A stretch of 64,000 nt of DNA from Parapristionchus giblindavisi (GCA_943737045.1 CALSFV010000058.1:434001-498000); one strand, 5' to 3'. Shown: positions 46,489 to 61,400, numbered from the stretch's first letter. Program-made: numbers and translations. Notes: generated by a model not told the origin, from the letters alone.

Positions 46489-49400
46489 GGTCGAATCTGG
46501 GCTAGCCCCTTGCTTCTGAGTGATAACCTGGTCGAATCTGGGCTAGCCCCTTGCTTCTGAGTGATAACCTGGTCGAATCTGGGCTAGCTCCTTGCTTCTG
46601 AGTGATACCCTGGTCGAATCTGGGCTAGCCCCTTGCTTCTGAGTGATTCCCTGGTCGAATCTGGGCTAGCCCCTTGCTTCTGAGTGATTCCCTGGTCGAA
46701 TCTGGGCTAGTCCCTTGCTTCTGAGTGATTCCCTGGTCGAATCTGGGCTAGCCCCTTGCTTCTGAGTGATTCCCTGGTCGAATCTGGGCTAGCCCCTTGC
46801 TTCTGAGTGATACCCTGGTCGAATCTAGGCTAGCCCCTTGCTTCTGAGTGATTCCCTGGTCGAATCTGGGCTAGCCCCTTGCTTCTGAGTGATTCCCTGG
46901 TCGAATCTGGGGTAGCCCCTTGCTTCTGAGTGATACCCTGGTCGAATCTGGGCTAGCCCCTTGCTTCTGAGTGATTCCCTGGTCGAATCTGGGCTAGCCC
47001 CTTGCTTCTGAGTGATAACCTGGTCGAATCTGGGCTAGCTCCTTGCTTCTGAGTGATACCCTGGTCGAATCTGGGCTAGCCCCTTGCTTCTGAGTGATTC
47101 CCTGGTCGAATCTGGGCTAGCCCCTTGCTTCTGAGTGATTCCCTGGTCGAATCTGGACTAGCCCCTTGCTTCTGAGTGATTCCCTGGTCGAATCTTTGCT
47201 AGCCCCTTGCTTCTGAGTGATTCCCTGGTCGAATCTGGGCTAGCCCCTTGCTTCTGAGTGATTCCCTGGTCGAATCTGGGCTAGCACCTTGCTTCTGAGT
47301 GATTCCCTGGTCGAATCTGGGCTAGCCCCTTGCTTCTGAGTGATTCCCTGGTCGAATCTGGGCTAGCCCCTTGCTTCTGAGTGATTCCCTGGTCGAATCT
47401 GGGCTAGCCCCTTGCTTCTGAGTGATTCCCTAGTCGAATCTGGGCTAGCCCCTTGCTTCTGAGTGTTTCCCTGGTCGAATCTGGGCTAGCCCCTTGCTTC
47501 TGAGTGATAACCTGGTCGAATCTGGGCTAGCCCCTTGCTTCTGAGTGATACCCTGGTCGAATCTGGGCTAGCCCCTTGCTTCTGAGTGATTCCCTGGTCG
47601 AATCTGGGCTAGCCCCTTGCTTCTGAGTGATTCCCTGGTCGAATCTGGGCTAGCCCCTTGCTTCTGAGTGATTCCCTGGTCGAATCTGGGCTAGCCCCTT
47701 GCTTCTGAGTGATTCCCTGGTCGAATCTGGGGTAGCCCCTTGCTTCTGAGTGATACCCTGGTCGAATCTGGGCTAGCCCCTTGCTTCTGAGTGATTCCCT
47801 GGTCGAATCTGGGCTAGCCCCTTGCTTCTGAGTGATAACCTGGTCGAATCTGGGCTAGCTCCTTGCTTCTGAGTGATACCCTGGTCGAATCTGGGCTAGC
47901 CCCTTGCTTCTGAGTGATTCCCTGGTCGAATCTGGGCTAGCCCCTTGCTTCTGAGTGATTCGCTGGTCGAATCTGGGCTAGCCCCTTGCTTCTGAGTGAT
48001 TCCCTGGTCGAATCTGGACTAGCCCCTTGCTTCTGAGTGATTCCCTGGTCGAATCTTTGCTAGCCCCTTGCTTCTGAGTGATTCCCTGGTCGAATCTGGG
48101 CTAGCCCCTTGCTTCTGAGTGATTCCCTGGTCGAATCTGGGCTAGCACCTTGCTTCTGAGTGATTCCCTGGTCGAATCTGGGCTAGCCCCTTGCTTCTGA
48201 GTGATTCCCTGGTCGAATCTGGGCTAGCCCCTTGCTTCTGAGTGATTCCCTGGTCGAATCTGGACTAGCCCCTTGCTTCTGAGTGATTCCCTGGTCGAAT
48301 CTTTGCTAGCCCCTTGCTTCTGAGTGATTCCCTGGTCGAATCTGGGCTAGCCCCTTGCTTCTGAGTGATTCCCTGGTCGAATCTGGGCTAGCACCTTGCT
48401 TCTGAGTGTTTCCCTGGTCGAATCTGGGCTAGCCCCTTGCTTCTGAGTGATAACCTGGTCGAATCTGGGCTAGCCCCTTGCTTCTGAGTGATACCCTGGT
48501 CGAATCTGGGCTAGCCCCTTGCTTCTGAGTGATTCCCTGGTCGAATCTGGGCTAGCCCCTTGCTTCTGAGTGATTCCCTGGTCGAATCTGGGCTAGCCCC
48601 TTGCTTCTGAGTGATTCCCTGGTCGAATCTGGGCTAGCCCCTTGCTTCTGAGTGATTCCCTGGTCGAATCTGGGGTAGCCCCTTGCTTCTGAGTGATACC
48701 CTGGTCGAATCTGGGCTAGCCCCTTGCTTCTGAGTGATTCCCTGGTCGATTCTGGGCTAGCCCCTTGCTTCTGAGTGATAACCTGGTCGAATCTGGGCTA
48801 GCTCCTTGCTTCTGAGTGATACCCTGGTCGAATCTGGGCTAGCCCCTTGCTTCTGAGTGATTCCCTGGTCGAATCTGGGCTAGCCCCTTGCTTCTGAGTG
48901 ATTCGCTGGTCGAATCTGGGCTAGCCCCTTGCTTCTGAGTGATTCCCTGGTCGAATCTGGACTAGCCCCTTGCTTCTGAGTGATTCCCTGGTCGAATCTT
49001 TGCTAGCCCCTTGCTTCTGAGTGATTCCCTGGTCGAATCTGGGCTAGCCCCTTGCTTCTGAGTGATTCCCTGGTCGAATCTGGGCTAGCACCTTGCTTCT
49101 GAGTGATTCCCTGGTCGAATCTGGGCTAGCCCCTTGCTTCTGAGTGATTCCCTGGTCGAATCTGGGCTAGCCCCTTGCTTCTGAGTGATTCCCTGGTCGA
49201 ATCTGGACTAGCCCCTTGCTTCTGAGTGATTCCCTGGTCGAATCTTTGCTAGCCCCTTGCTTCTGAGTGATTCCCTGGTCGAATCTGGGCTAGCCCCTTG
49301 CTTCTGAGTGATTCCCTGGTCGAATCTGGGCTAGCACCTTGCTTCTGAGTGATTCCCTGGTCGAATCTGGGCTAGCCCCTTGCTTCTGAGTGATTCCCTG

Positions 49401-52400
49401 GTCGAATCTGGGCTAGCCCCTTGCTTCTGAGTGATTCCCTGGTCGAATCTGGGCTAGCCCCTTGCTTCTGAGTGATTCCCTAGTCGAATCTGGGCTAGCC
49501 CCTTGCTTCTGAGTGTTTCCCTGGTCGAATCTGGGCTAGCCCCTTGCTTCTGAGTGATAACCTGGTCGAATCTGGGCTAGCCCCTTGCTTCTGAGTGATA
49601 CCCTGGTCGAATCTGGGCTAGCCCCTTGCTTCTGAGTGATTCCCTGGTCGAATCTGGGCTAGCCCCTTGCTTCTGAGTGATTCCCTGGTCGAATCTGGGC
49701 TAGCCCCTTGCTTCTGAGTGATTCCCTGGTCGAATCTGGGCTAGCCCCTTGCTTCTGAGTGATTCCCTGGTCGAATCTGGGGTAGCCCCTTGCTTCTGAG
49801 TGATACCCTGGTCGAATCTGGGCTAGCCCCTTGCTTCTGAGTGATTCCCTGGTCGAATCTGGGCTAGCCCCTTGCTTCTGAGTGATAACCTGGTCGAATC
49901 TGGGCTAGCTCCTTGCTTCTGAGTGATACCCTGGTCGAATCTGGGCTAGCCCCTTGCTTCTGAGTGATTCCCTGGTCGAATCTGGGCTAGCCCCTTGCTT
50001 CTGAGTGATTCGCTGGTCGAATCTGGGCTAGCCCCTTGCTTCTGAGTGATTCCCTGGTCGAATCTGGACTAGCCCCTTGCTTCTGAGTGATTCCCTGGTC
50101 GAATCTTTGCTAGCCCCTTGCTTCTGAGTGATTCCCTGGTCGAATCTGGGCTAGCCCCTTGCTTCTGAGTGATTCCCTGGTCGAATCTGGGCTAGCACCT
50201 TGCTTCTGAGTGATTCCCTGGTCGAATCTGGGCTAGCCCCTTGCTTCTGAGTGATTCCCTGGTCGAATCTGGGCTAGCCCCTTGCTTCTGAGTGATTCCC
50301 TAGTCGAATCTGGGCTAGCCCCTTGCTTCTGAGTGATTCCCTAGTCGAATCTGGGCTAGCCCCTTGCTTCTGAGTGTTTCCCTGGTCGAATCTGGGCTAG
50401 CCCCTTGCTTCTGAGTGATAACCTGGTCGAATCTGGGCTAGCCCCTTGCTTCTGAGTGATACCCTGGTCGAATCTGGGCTAGCCCCTTGCTTCTGAGTGA
50501 TTCCCTGGTCGAATCTGGGCTAGCCCCTTGCTTCTGAGTGATTCCCTGGTCGAATCTGGGCTAGCCCCTTGCTTCTGAGTGATTCCCTGGTCGAATCTGG
50601 GCTAGCCCCTTGCTTCTGAGTGATTCCCTGGTCGAATCTGGGCTAGCCCCTTGCTTTTGAGTGATACCCTGGTCGAATCTAGGCTAGCCCCTTGCTTCTG
50701 AGTGATTCCCTGGTCGAATCTGGGCTAGCCCCTTGCTTCTGAGTGATTCCCTGGTCGAATCTGGGGTAGCCCCTTGCTTCTGAGTGATACCCTGGTCGAA
50801 TCTGGGCTAGCCCCTTGCTTCTGAGTGATTCCCTGGTCGAATCTGGGCTAGCCCCTTGCTTCTGAGTGATAACCTGGTCGAATCTGGGCTAGCTCCTTGC
50901 TTCTGAGTGATACCCTGGTCGAATCTGGGCTAGCCCCTTGCTTCTGAGTGATTCCCTGGTCGAATCTGGGCTAGCCCCTTGCTTCTGAGTGATTCCCTGG
51001 TCGAATCTGGGCTAGCCCCTTGCTTCTGAGTGATTCCCTGGTCGAATCTGGACTAGCCCCTTGCTTCTGAGTGATTCCCTGGTCGAATCTTTGCTAGCCC
51101 CTTGCTTCTGAGTGATTCCCTGGTCGAATCTGGGCTAGCCCCTTGCTTCTGAGTGATTCCCTGGTCGAATCTGGGCTAGCCCCTTGCTTCTGAGTGATTC
51201 CCTGGTCGAATCTTGGCTAGTCCCTTGCTTCTGAGTGATACCCTGGTCGAATCTAGGCTAGCCCCTTGCTTCTGAGTGATTCCCTGGTCGAATCTGGGCT
51301 AGCCCCTTGCTTCTGAGTGATTCCCTGGTCGAATCTGGGCTAGCCCCTTGCTTCTGAGTGATTCCCTGGTCGAATCTGGGCTAGCCCCTTGCTTCTGAGT
51401 GATTCCCTGGTCGAATCTGGGGTAGCCCCTTGCTTCTGAGTGATACCCTGGTCGAATCTGGGCTAGCCCCTTGCTTCTGAGTGATTCCCTGGTCGAATCT
51501 GGGCTAGCCCCTTGCTTCTGAGTGATAACCTGGTCGAATCTGGGCTAGCTCCTTGCTTCTGAGTGATACCCTGGTCGAATCTGGGCTAGCCCCTTGCTTC
51601 TGAGTGATTCCCTGGTCGAATCTGGGCTAGCCCCTTGCTTCTGAGTGATTCGCTGGTCGAATCTGGGCTAGCCCCTTGCTTCTGAGTGATTCCCTGGTCG
51701 AATCTGGACTAGCCCCTTGCTTCTGAGTGATTCCCTGGTCGAATCTTTGCTAGCCCCTTGCTTCTGAGTGATTCCCTGGTCGAATCTGGGCTAGCCCCTT
51801 GCTTCTGAGTGATTCCCTGGTCGAATCTGGGCTAGCACCTTGCTTCTGAGTGATTCCCTGGTCGAATCTGGGCTAGCCCCTTGCTTCTGAGTGATTCCCT
51901 GGTCGAATCTGGGCTAGCCCCTTGCTTCTGAGTGATTCCCTGGTCGAATCTGGACTAGCCCCTTGCTTCTGAGTGATTCCCTGGTCGAATCTTTGCTAGC
52001 CCCTTGCTTCTGAGTGATTCCCTGGTCGAATCTGGGCTAGCCCCTTGCTTCTGAGTGATTCCCTGGTCGAATCTGGGCTAGCACCTTGCTTCTGAGTGTT
52101 TCCCTGGTCGAATCTGGGCTAGCCCCTTGCTTCTGAGTGATAACCTGGTCGAATCTGGGCTAGCCCCTTGCTTCTGAGTGATACCCTGGTCGAATCTGGG
52201 CTAGCCCCTTGCTTCTGAGTGATTCCCTGGTCGAATCTGGGCTAGCCCCTTGCTTCTGAGTGATTCCCTGGTCGAATCTGGGCTAGCCCCTTGCTTCTGA
52301 GTGATTCCCTGGTCGAATCTGGGCTAGCCCCTTGCTTCTGAGTGATTCCCTGGTCGAATCTGGGGTAGCCCCTTGCTTCTGAGTGATACCCTGGTCGAAT

Positions 52401-55400
52401 CTGGGCTAGCCCCTTGCTTCTGAGTGATTCCCTGGTCGATTCTGGGCTAGCCCCTTGCTTCTGAGTGATAACCTGGTCGAATCTGGGCTAGCTCCTTGCT
52501 TCTGAGTGATACCCTGGTCGAATCTGGGCTAGCCCCTTGCTTCTGAGTGATTCCCTGGTCGAATCTGGGCTAGCCCCTTGCTTCTGAGTGATTCGCTGGT
52601 CGAATCTGGGCTAGCCCCTTGCTTCTGAGTGATTCCCTGGTCGAATCTGGACTAGCCCCTTGCTTCTGAGTGATTCCCTGGTCGAATCTTTGCTAGCCCC
52701 TTGCTTCTGAGTGATTCCCTGGTCGAATCTGGGCTAGCCCCTTGCTTCTGAGTGATTCCCTGGTCGAATCTGGGCTAGCACCTTGCTTCTGAGTGATTCC
52801 CTGGTCGAATCTGGGCTAGCCCCTTGCTTCTGAGTGATTCCCTGGTCGAATCTGGGCTAGCCCCTTGCTTCTGAGTGATTCCCTGGTCGAATCTGGACTA
52901 GCCCCTTGCTTCTGAGTGATTCCCTGGTCGAATCTTTGCTAGCCCCTTGCTTCTGAGTGATTCCCTGGTCGAATCTGGGCTAGCCCCTTGCTTCTGAGTG
53001 ATTCCCTGGTCGAATCTGGGCTAGCACCTTGCTTCTGAGTGATTCCCTGGTCGAATCTGGGCTAGCCCCTTGCTTCTGAGTGATTCCCTGGTCGAATCTG
53101 GGCTAGCCCCTTGCTTCTGAGTGATTCCCTGGTCGAATCTGGGCTAGCCCCTTGCTTCTGAGTGATTCCCTAGTCGAATCTGGGCTAGCCCCTTGCTTCT
53201 GAGTGTTTCCCTGGTCGAATCTGGGCTAGCCCCTTGCTTCTGAGTGATAACCTGGTCGAATCTGGGCTAGCCCCTTGCTTCTGAGTGATACCCTGGTCGA
53301 ATCTGGGCTAGCCCCTTGCTTCTGAGTGATTCCCTGGTCGAATCTGGGCTAGCCCCTTGCTTCTGAGTGATTCCCTGGTCGAATCTGGGCTAGCCCCTTG
53401 CTTCTGAGTGATTCCCTGGTCGAATCTGGGCTAGCCCCTTGCTTCTGAGTGATTCCCTGGTCGAATCTGGGGTAGCCCCTTGCTTCTGAGTGATACCCTG
53501 GTCGAATCTGGGCTAGCCCCTTGCTTCTGAGTGATTCCCTGGTCGAATCTGGGCTAGCCCCTTGCTTCTGAGTGATAACCTGGTCGAATCTGGGCTAGCT
53601 CCTTGCTTCTGAGTGATACCCTGGTCGAATCTGGGCTAGCCCCTTGCTTCTGAGTGATTCCCTGGTCGAATCTGGGCTAGCCCCTTGCTTCTGAGTGATT
53701 CGCTGGTCGAATCTGGGCTAGCCCCTTGCTTCTGAGTGATTCCCTGGTCGAATCTGGACTAGCCCCTTGCTTCTGAGTGATTCCCTGGTCGAATCTTTGC
53801 TAGCCCCTTGCTTCTGAGTGATTCCCTGGTCGAATCTGGGCTAGCCCCTTGCTTCTGAGTGATTCCCTGGTCGAATCTGGGCTAGCACCTTGCTTCTGAG
53901 TGATTCCCTGGTCGAATCTGGGCTAGCCCCTTGCTTCTGAGTGATTCCCTGGTCGAATCTGGGCTAGCCCCTTGCTTCTGAGTGATTCCCTAGTCGAATC
54001 TGGGCTAGCCCCTTGCTTCTGAGTGATTCCCTAGTCGAATCTGGGCTAGCCCCTTGCTTCTGAGTGTTTCCCTGGTCGAATCTGGGCTAGCCCCTTGCTT
54101 CTGAGTGATAACCTGGTCGAATCTGGGCTAGCCCCTTGCTTCTGAGTGATACCCTGGTCGAATCTGGGCTAGCCCCTTGCTTCTGAGTGATTCCCTGGTC
54201 GAATCTGGGCTAGCCCCTTGCTTCTGAGTGATTCCCTGGTCGAATCTGGGCTAGCCCCTTGCTTCTGAGTGATTCCCTGGTCGAATCTGGGCTAGCCCCT
54301 TGCTTCTGAGTGATTCCCTGGTCGAATCTGGGCTAGCCCCTTGCTTTTGAGTGATACCCTGGTCGAATCTAGGCTAGCCCCTTGCTTCTGAGTGATTCCC
54401 TGGTCGAATCTGGGCTAGCCCCTTGCTTCTGAGTGATTCCCTGGTCGAATCTGGGGTAGCCCCTTGCTTCTGAGTGATACCCTGGTCGAATCTGGGCTAG
54501 CCCCTTGCTTCTGAGTGATTCCCTGGTCGAATCTGGGCTAGCCCCTTGCTTCTGAGTGATAACCTGGTCGAATCTGGGCTAGCTCCTTGCTTCTGAGTGA
54601 TACCCTGGTCGAATCTGGGCTAGCCCCTTGCTTCTGAGTGATTCCCTGGTCGAATCTGGGCTAGCCCCTTGCTTCTGAGTGATTCCCTGGTCGAATCTGG
54701 GCTAGCCCCTTGCTTCTGAGTGATTCCCTGGTCGAATCTGGACTAGCCCCTTGCTTCTGAGTGATTCCCTGGTCGAATCTTTGCTAGCCCCTTGCTTCTG
54801 AGTGATTCCCTGGTCGAATCTGGGCTAGCCCCTTGCTTCTGAGTGATTCCCTGGTCGAATCTGGGCTAGCCCCTTGCTTCTGAGTGATTCCCTGGTCGAA
54901 TCTTGGCTAGTCCCTTGCTTCTGAGTGATACCCTGGTCGAATCTAGGCTAGCCCCTTGCTTCTGAGTGATTCCCTGGTCGAATCTGGGCTAGCCCCTTGC
55001 TTCTGAGTGATTCCCTGGTCGAATCTGGGCTAGCCCCTTGCTTCTGAGTGATTCCCTGGTCGAATCTGGACTAGCCCCTTGCTTCTGAGTGATTCCCTGG
55101 TCGAATCTGGGCTAGCCCCTTGCTTCTGAGTGATTCCCTGGTCGAATCTGGGCTAGCCCCTTGCTTCTGAGTGATACCCTGGTCGAATCTAGGCTAGCCC
55201 CTTGCTTCTGAGTGATTCCCTGGTCGAATCTGGGCTAGCCCCTTGCTTCTGAGTGATTCCCTGGTCGAATCTGGGCTAGCCCCTTGCTTCTGAGTGATAC
55301 CCTGGTCGAATCTGGGCTAGCCCCTTGCTTCTGAGTGATTCCCTGGTCGAATCTGGGCTAGCCCCTTGCTTCTGAGTGATTCCCTGGTCGAATCTGGGCT

Positions 55401-58400
55401 AGCCCCTTGCTTCTGAGTGATTCCCTGGTCGAATCTGGACTAGCCCCTTGCTTCTGAGTGATTCCCTGGTCGAATCTTTGCTAGCCCCTTGCTTCTGAGT
55501 GATTCCCTGGTCGAATCTGGGCTAGCCCCTTGCTTCTGAGTGATTCCCTGGTCGAATCTGGGCTAGCCCCTTGCTTCTGAGTGATTCCCTGGTCGAATCT
55601 TGGCTAGTCCCTTGCTTCTGAGTGATTCCCTGGTCGAATCTGGGCTAGCCCCTTGCTTCTGAGTGATACCCTGGTCGAATCTAGGCTAGCCCCTTGCTTC
55701 TGAGTGATTCCCTGGTCGAATCTGGGCTAGCCCCTTGCTTCTGAGTGATTCCCTGGTCGAATCTGGGGTAGCCCCTTGCTTCTGAGTGATACCCTGGTCG
55801 AATCTGGGCTAGCCCCTTGCTTCTGAGTGATTCCCTGGTCGAATCTGGGCTAGCCCCTTGCTTCTGAGTGATAACCTGGTCGAATCTGGGCTAGCTCCTT
55901 GCTTCTGAGTGATACCCTGGTCGAATCTGGGCTAGCCCCTTGCTTCTGAGTGATTCTCTGGTCGAATCTGGGCTAGCCCCTTGCTTCTGAGTGATTCCCT
56001 GGTCGAATCTGGGCTAGCCCCTTGCTTCTGAGTGATTCCCTGGTCGAATCTGGACTAGCCCCTTGCTTCTGAGTGATTCCCTGGTCGAATCTTTGCTAGC
56101 CCCTTGCTTCTGAGTGATTCCCTGGTCGAATCTGGGCTAGCCCCTTGCTTCTGAGTGATTCCCTGGTCGAATCTGGGCTAGCCCCTTGCTTCTGAGTGAT
56201 TCCCTGGTCGAATCTTGGCTAGTCCCTTGCTTCTGAGTGATACCCTGGTCGAATCTAGGCTAGCCCCTTGCTTCTGAGTGATTCCCTGGTCGAATCTGGG
56301 CTAGCCCCTTGCTTCTGAGTGATTCCCTGGTCGAATCTGGGCTAGCCCCTTGCTTCTGAGTGATTCCCTGGTCGAATCTGGACTAGCCCCTTGCTTCTGA
56401 GTGATTCCCTGGTCGAATCTGGGCTAGCCCCTTGCTTCTGAGTGATTCCCTGGTCGAATCTGGGCTAGCCCCTTGCTTCTGAGTGATACCCTGGTCGAAT
56501 CTAGGCTAGCCCCTTGCTTCTGAGTGATTCCCTGGTCGAATCTGGGCTAGCCCCTTGCTTCTGAGTGATTCCCTGGTCGAATCTGGGCTAGCCCCTTGCT
56601 TCTGAGTGATACCCTGGTCGAATCTGGGCTAGCCCCTTGCTTCTGAGTGATTCCCTGGTCGAATCTGGGCTAGCCCCTTGCTTCTGAGTGATTCCCTGGT
56701 CGAATCTGGGCTAGCCCCTTGCTTCTGAGTGATTCCCTGGTCGAATCTGGGCTAGCCCCTTGCTTCTGAGTGATTCCCTGGTCGAATCTGGGCTAGCCCC
56801 TTGCTTCTGAGTGATACCCTGGTCGAATCTAGGCTAGCCCCTTGCTTCTGAGTGATTCCCTGGTCGAATCTGGGCTAGCCCCTTGCTTCTGAGTGATTCC
56901 CTGGTCGAATCTGGGCTAGCCCCTTGCTTCTGAGTGATACCCTGGTCGAATCTGGGCTAGCCCCTTGCTTCTGAGTGATTCCCTGGTCGAATCTGGGCTA
57001 GCCCCTTGCTTCTGAGTGATAACCTGGTCGAATCTGGGCTAGCTCCTTGCTTCTGAGTGATACCCTGGTCGAATCTGGGCTAGCCCCTTGCTTCTGAGTG
57101 ATTCCCTGGTCGAATCTGGGCTAGCCCCTTGCTTCTGAGTGATTCCCTGGTCGAATCTGGGCTAGCCCCTTGCTTCTGAGTGATTCCCTGGTCGAATCTG
57201 GACTAGCCCCTTGCTTCTGAGTGATTCCCTGGTCGAATCTTGGCTAGTCCCTTGCTTCTGAGTGATACCCTGGTCGAATCTAGGCTAGCCCCTTGCTTCT
57301 GAGTGATTCCCTGGTCGAATCTGGGCTAGCCCCTTGCTTCTGAGTGATTCCCTGGTCGAATCTGGGCTAGCCCCTTGCTTCTGAGTGATTCCCTGGTCGA
57401 ATCTGGACTAGCCCCTTGCTTCTGAGTGATTCCCTGGTCGAATCTGGGCTAGCCCCTTGCTTCTGAGTGATTCCCTGGTCGAATCTGGGCTAGCCCCTTG
57501 CTTCTGAGTGATACCCTGGTCGAATCTAGGCTAGCCCCTTGCTTCTGAGTGATTCCCTGGTCGAATCTGGGCTAGCCCCTTGCTTCTGAGTGATTCCCTG
57601 GTCGAATCTGGGCTAGCCCCTTGCTTCTGAGTGATACCCTGGTCGAATCTGGGCTAGCCCCTTGCTTCTGAGTGATTCCCTGGTCGAATCTGGGCTAGCC
57701 CCTTGCTTCTGAGTGATTCCCTGGTCGAATCTGGGCTAGCCCCTTGCTTCTGAGTGATTCCCTGGTCGAATCTGGACTAGCCCCTTGCTTCTGAGTGATT
57801 CCCTGGTCGAATCTTTGCTAGCCCCTTGCTTCTGAGTGATTCCCTGGTCGAATCTGGGCTAGCCCCTTGCTTCTGAGTGATTCCCTGGTCGAATCTGGGC
57901 TAGCCCCTTGCTTCTGAGTGATTCCCTGGTCGAATCTTGGCTAGTCCCTTGCTTCTGAGTGATTCCCTGGTCGAATCTTGGCTAGCCCCTTGCTTCTGAG
58001 TGATACCCTGGTCGAATCTAGGCTAGCCCCTTGCTTCTGAGTGATTCCCTGGTCGAATCTGGGCTAGCCCCTTGCTTCTGAGTGATTCCCTGGTCGAATC
58101 TGGTGTAGCCCCTTGCTTCTGAGTGATACCCTGGTCGAATCTGGGCTAGCCCCTTGCTTCTGAGTGATTCCCTGGTCGAATCTGGGCTAGCCCCTTGCTT
58201 CTGAGTGATTCCCTGGTCGAATCTGGACTAGCCCCTTGCTTCTGAGTGATTCCCTGGTCGAATCTTGGCTAGTCCCTTGCTTCTGAGTGATACCCTGGTC
58301 GAATCTAGGCTAGCCCCTTGCTTCTGAGTGATTCCCTGGTCGAATCTGGGCTAGCCCCTTGCTTCTGAGTGATTCCCTGGTCGAATCTGGGCTAGCCCCT

Positions 58401-61400
58401 TGCTTCTGAGTGATTCCCTGGTCGAATCTGGACTAGCCCCTTGCTTCTGAGTGATTCCCTGGTCGAATCTGGGCTAGCCCCTTGCTTCTGAGTGATTCCC
58501 TGGTCGAATCTGGGCTAGCCCCTTGCTTCTGAGTGATACCCTGGTCGAATCTAGGCTAGCCCCTTGCTTCTGAGTGATTCCCTGGTCGAATCTGGGCTAG
58601 CCCCTTGCTTCTGAGTGATTCCCTGGTCGAATCTGGGCTAGCCCCTTGCTTCTGAGTGATACCCTGGTCGAATCTGGGCTAGCCCCTTGCTTCTGAGTGA
58701 TTCCCTGGTCGAATCTGGGCTAGCCCCTTGCTTCTGAGTGATTCCCTGGTCGAATCTGGGCTAGCCCCTTGCTTCTGAGTGATTCCCTGGTCGAATCTGG
58801 ACTAGCCCCTTGCTTCTGAGTGATTCCCTGGTCGAATCTTTGCTAGCCCCTTGCTTCTGAGTGATTCCCTGGTCGAATCTGGGCTAGCCCCTTGCTTCTG
58901 AGTGATTCCCTGGTCGAATCTGGGCTAGCCCCTTGCTTCTGAGTGATTCCCTGGTCGAATCTTGGCTAGTCCCTTGCTTCTGAGTGATTCCCTGGTCGAA
59001 TCTTGGCTAGCCCCTTGCTTCTGAGTGATACCCTGGTCGAATCTAGGCTAGCCCCTTGCTTCTGAGTGATTCCCTGGTCGAATCTGGGCTAGCCCCTTGC
59101 TTCTGAGTGATTCCCTGGTCGAATCTGGTGTAGCCCCTTGCTTCTGAGTGATACCCTGGTCGAATCTGGGCTAGCCCCTTGCTTCTGAGTGATTCCCTGG
59201 TCGAATCTGGGCTAGCCCCTTGCTTCTGAGTGATAACCTGGTCGAATCTGGGCTAGCTCCTTGCTTCTGAGTGATACCCTGGTCGAATCTGGGCTAACCC
59301 CTTGCTTCTGAGTGATTCCCTGGTCGAATCTGGGCTAGCCCCTTGCTTCTGAGTGATTCCCTGGTCGAATCTGGGCTAGCCCCTTGCTTCTGAGTTATTC
59401 CCTGGTCGAATCTGGGCTAGCCCCTTGCTTCTGAGTGATTCCCTGGTCGAATCTGGGCTAGCCCCTTGCTTCTGAGTGATTCCCTGGTCGAATCTGGGCT
59501 AGCCCCTTGCTTCTGAATGATTCCCTGGTCGAATCTGGGCTAGCCCCTTGCTTCTGAGTGATTCCCTGGTCGAATCTGGGCTAGCCCCTTGCTTCTGAGT
59601 GATTCCCTGGTCGAATCTGGGCTAGCCCCTTGCTTCTGAGTGATTCCCTGGTCGAATCTGGGCTAGCCCCTTGCTTCTGAGTGATTCCCTGGTCGAATCT
59701 GGGCTAGCCCCTTGCTTCTGAGTGATTCCCTGGTCGAATCTGGGCTAGCCCCTTGCTTCTGAGTGATTCACTGGTCGAATCTGGGCTAGCCCCTTGCTTC
59801 TGAGTGATTCCCTGGTCGAATCTTTGCTAGCCCCTTGCTTCTGAGTTATTCCCTGGTCGAATCTTTGCTAGCCCCTTGCTTCTGAGTGATTCCCTGGTCG
59901 AATCTGGGCTAGCCCCTTGCTTCTGAGTGATTCACTGGTCGAATCTGGGCTAGCCCCTTGCTTCTGAGTGATTCCCTGGTCGAATCTGGGCTAGCCCCTT
60001 GCTTCTGAGTGATTCCCTGGTCGAATCTGGGCTAGCCCCTTGCTTCTGAGTTATTCCCTGGTCGAATCTGGGCTAGCCCCTTGCTTCTGAGTGATTCCCT
60101 GGTCGAATCTGGGCTAGCCCCTTGCTTCTGAGTGATTCCCTGGTCGAATCTGGGCTAGCCCCTTGCTTCTGAGTGATTCCCTGGTCGAATATGGGCTAGC
60201 CCCTTGCTTCTGAGTGATTCCCTGGTCGAATCTGGGCTAGCCCCTTGCTTCTGAGTGATTCCCTGGTCGAATCTGGACTAGCCCCTTGCTTCTGAGTGAT
60301 TCCCTGGTCGAATCTGGGCTAGCCCCTTGCTTCTGAGTGATTCCCTGGTCGAATCTGGGCTAGCCCCTTGCTTCTGAGTGATTCCCTGGTCGAATCTGGG
60401 GTAGCCCCTTGCTTCTGAGTGATACCCTGGTCGAATCTGGGCTAGCCCCTTGCTTCTGAGTGATTCCCTGGTCGAATCTGGGCTAGCCCCTTGCTTCTGA
60501 GTGATAACCTGGTCGAATCTGGGCTAGCTCCTTGCTTCTGAGTGATACCCTGGTCGAATCTGGGCTAACCCCTTGCTTCTGAGTGATTCCCTGGTCGAAT
60601 CTGGGCTAGCCCCTTGCTTCTGAGTGATTCCCTGGTCGAATCTGGGCTAGCCCCTTGCTTCTGAGTTATTCCCTGGTCGAATCTGGGCTAGCCCCTTGCT
60701 TCTGAGTGATTCCCTGGTCGAATCTGGGCTAGCCCCTTGCTTCTGAGTGATTCCCTGGTCGAATCTGGGCTAGCCCCTTGCTTCTGAGTGATTCCCTGGT
60801 CGAATCTGGGCTAGCCCCTTGCTTCTGAGTGATTCCCTGGTCGAATCTGGGCTAGCCCCTTGCTTCTGAGTGATTCCCTGGTCGAATCTGGGCTAGCCCC
60901 TTGCTTCTGAGTGATTCCCTGGTCGAATCTGGGCTAGCCCCTTGCTTCTGAGTGATTCCCTGGTCGAATCTGGGCTAGCCCCTTGCTTCTGAGTGATTCA
61001 CTGGTCGAATCTGGGCTAGCCCCTTGCTTCTGAGTGATTCCCTGGTCGAATCTTTGCTAGCCCCTTGCTTCTGAGTTATTCCCTGGTCGAATCTTTGCTA
61101 GCCCCTTGCTTCTGAGTGATTCCCTGGTCGAATCTGGGCTAGCCCCTTGCTTCTGAGTGATTCACTGGTCGAATCTGGGCTAGCCCCTTGCTTCTGAGTG
61201 ATTCCCTGGTCGAATCTGGGCTAGCCCCTTGCTTCTGAGTGATTCCCTGGTCGAATCTGGGCTAGCCCCTTGCTTCTGAGTTATTCCCTGGTCGAATCTG
61301 GGCTAGCCCCTTGCTTCTGAGTGATTCCCTGGTCGAATCTGGGCTAGCCCCTTGCTTCTGAGTGATTCCCTGGTCGAATCTGGGCTAGCCCCTTGCTTCT

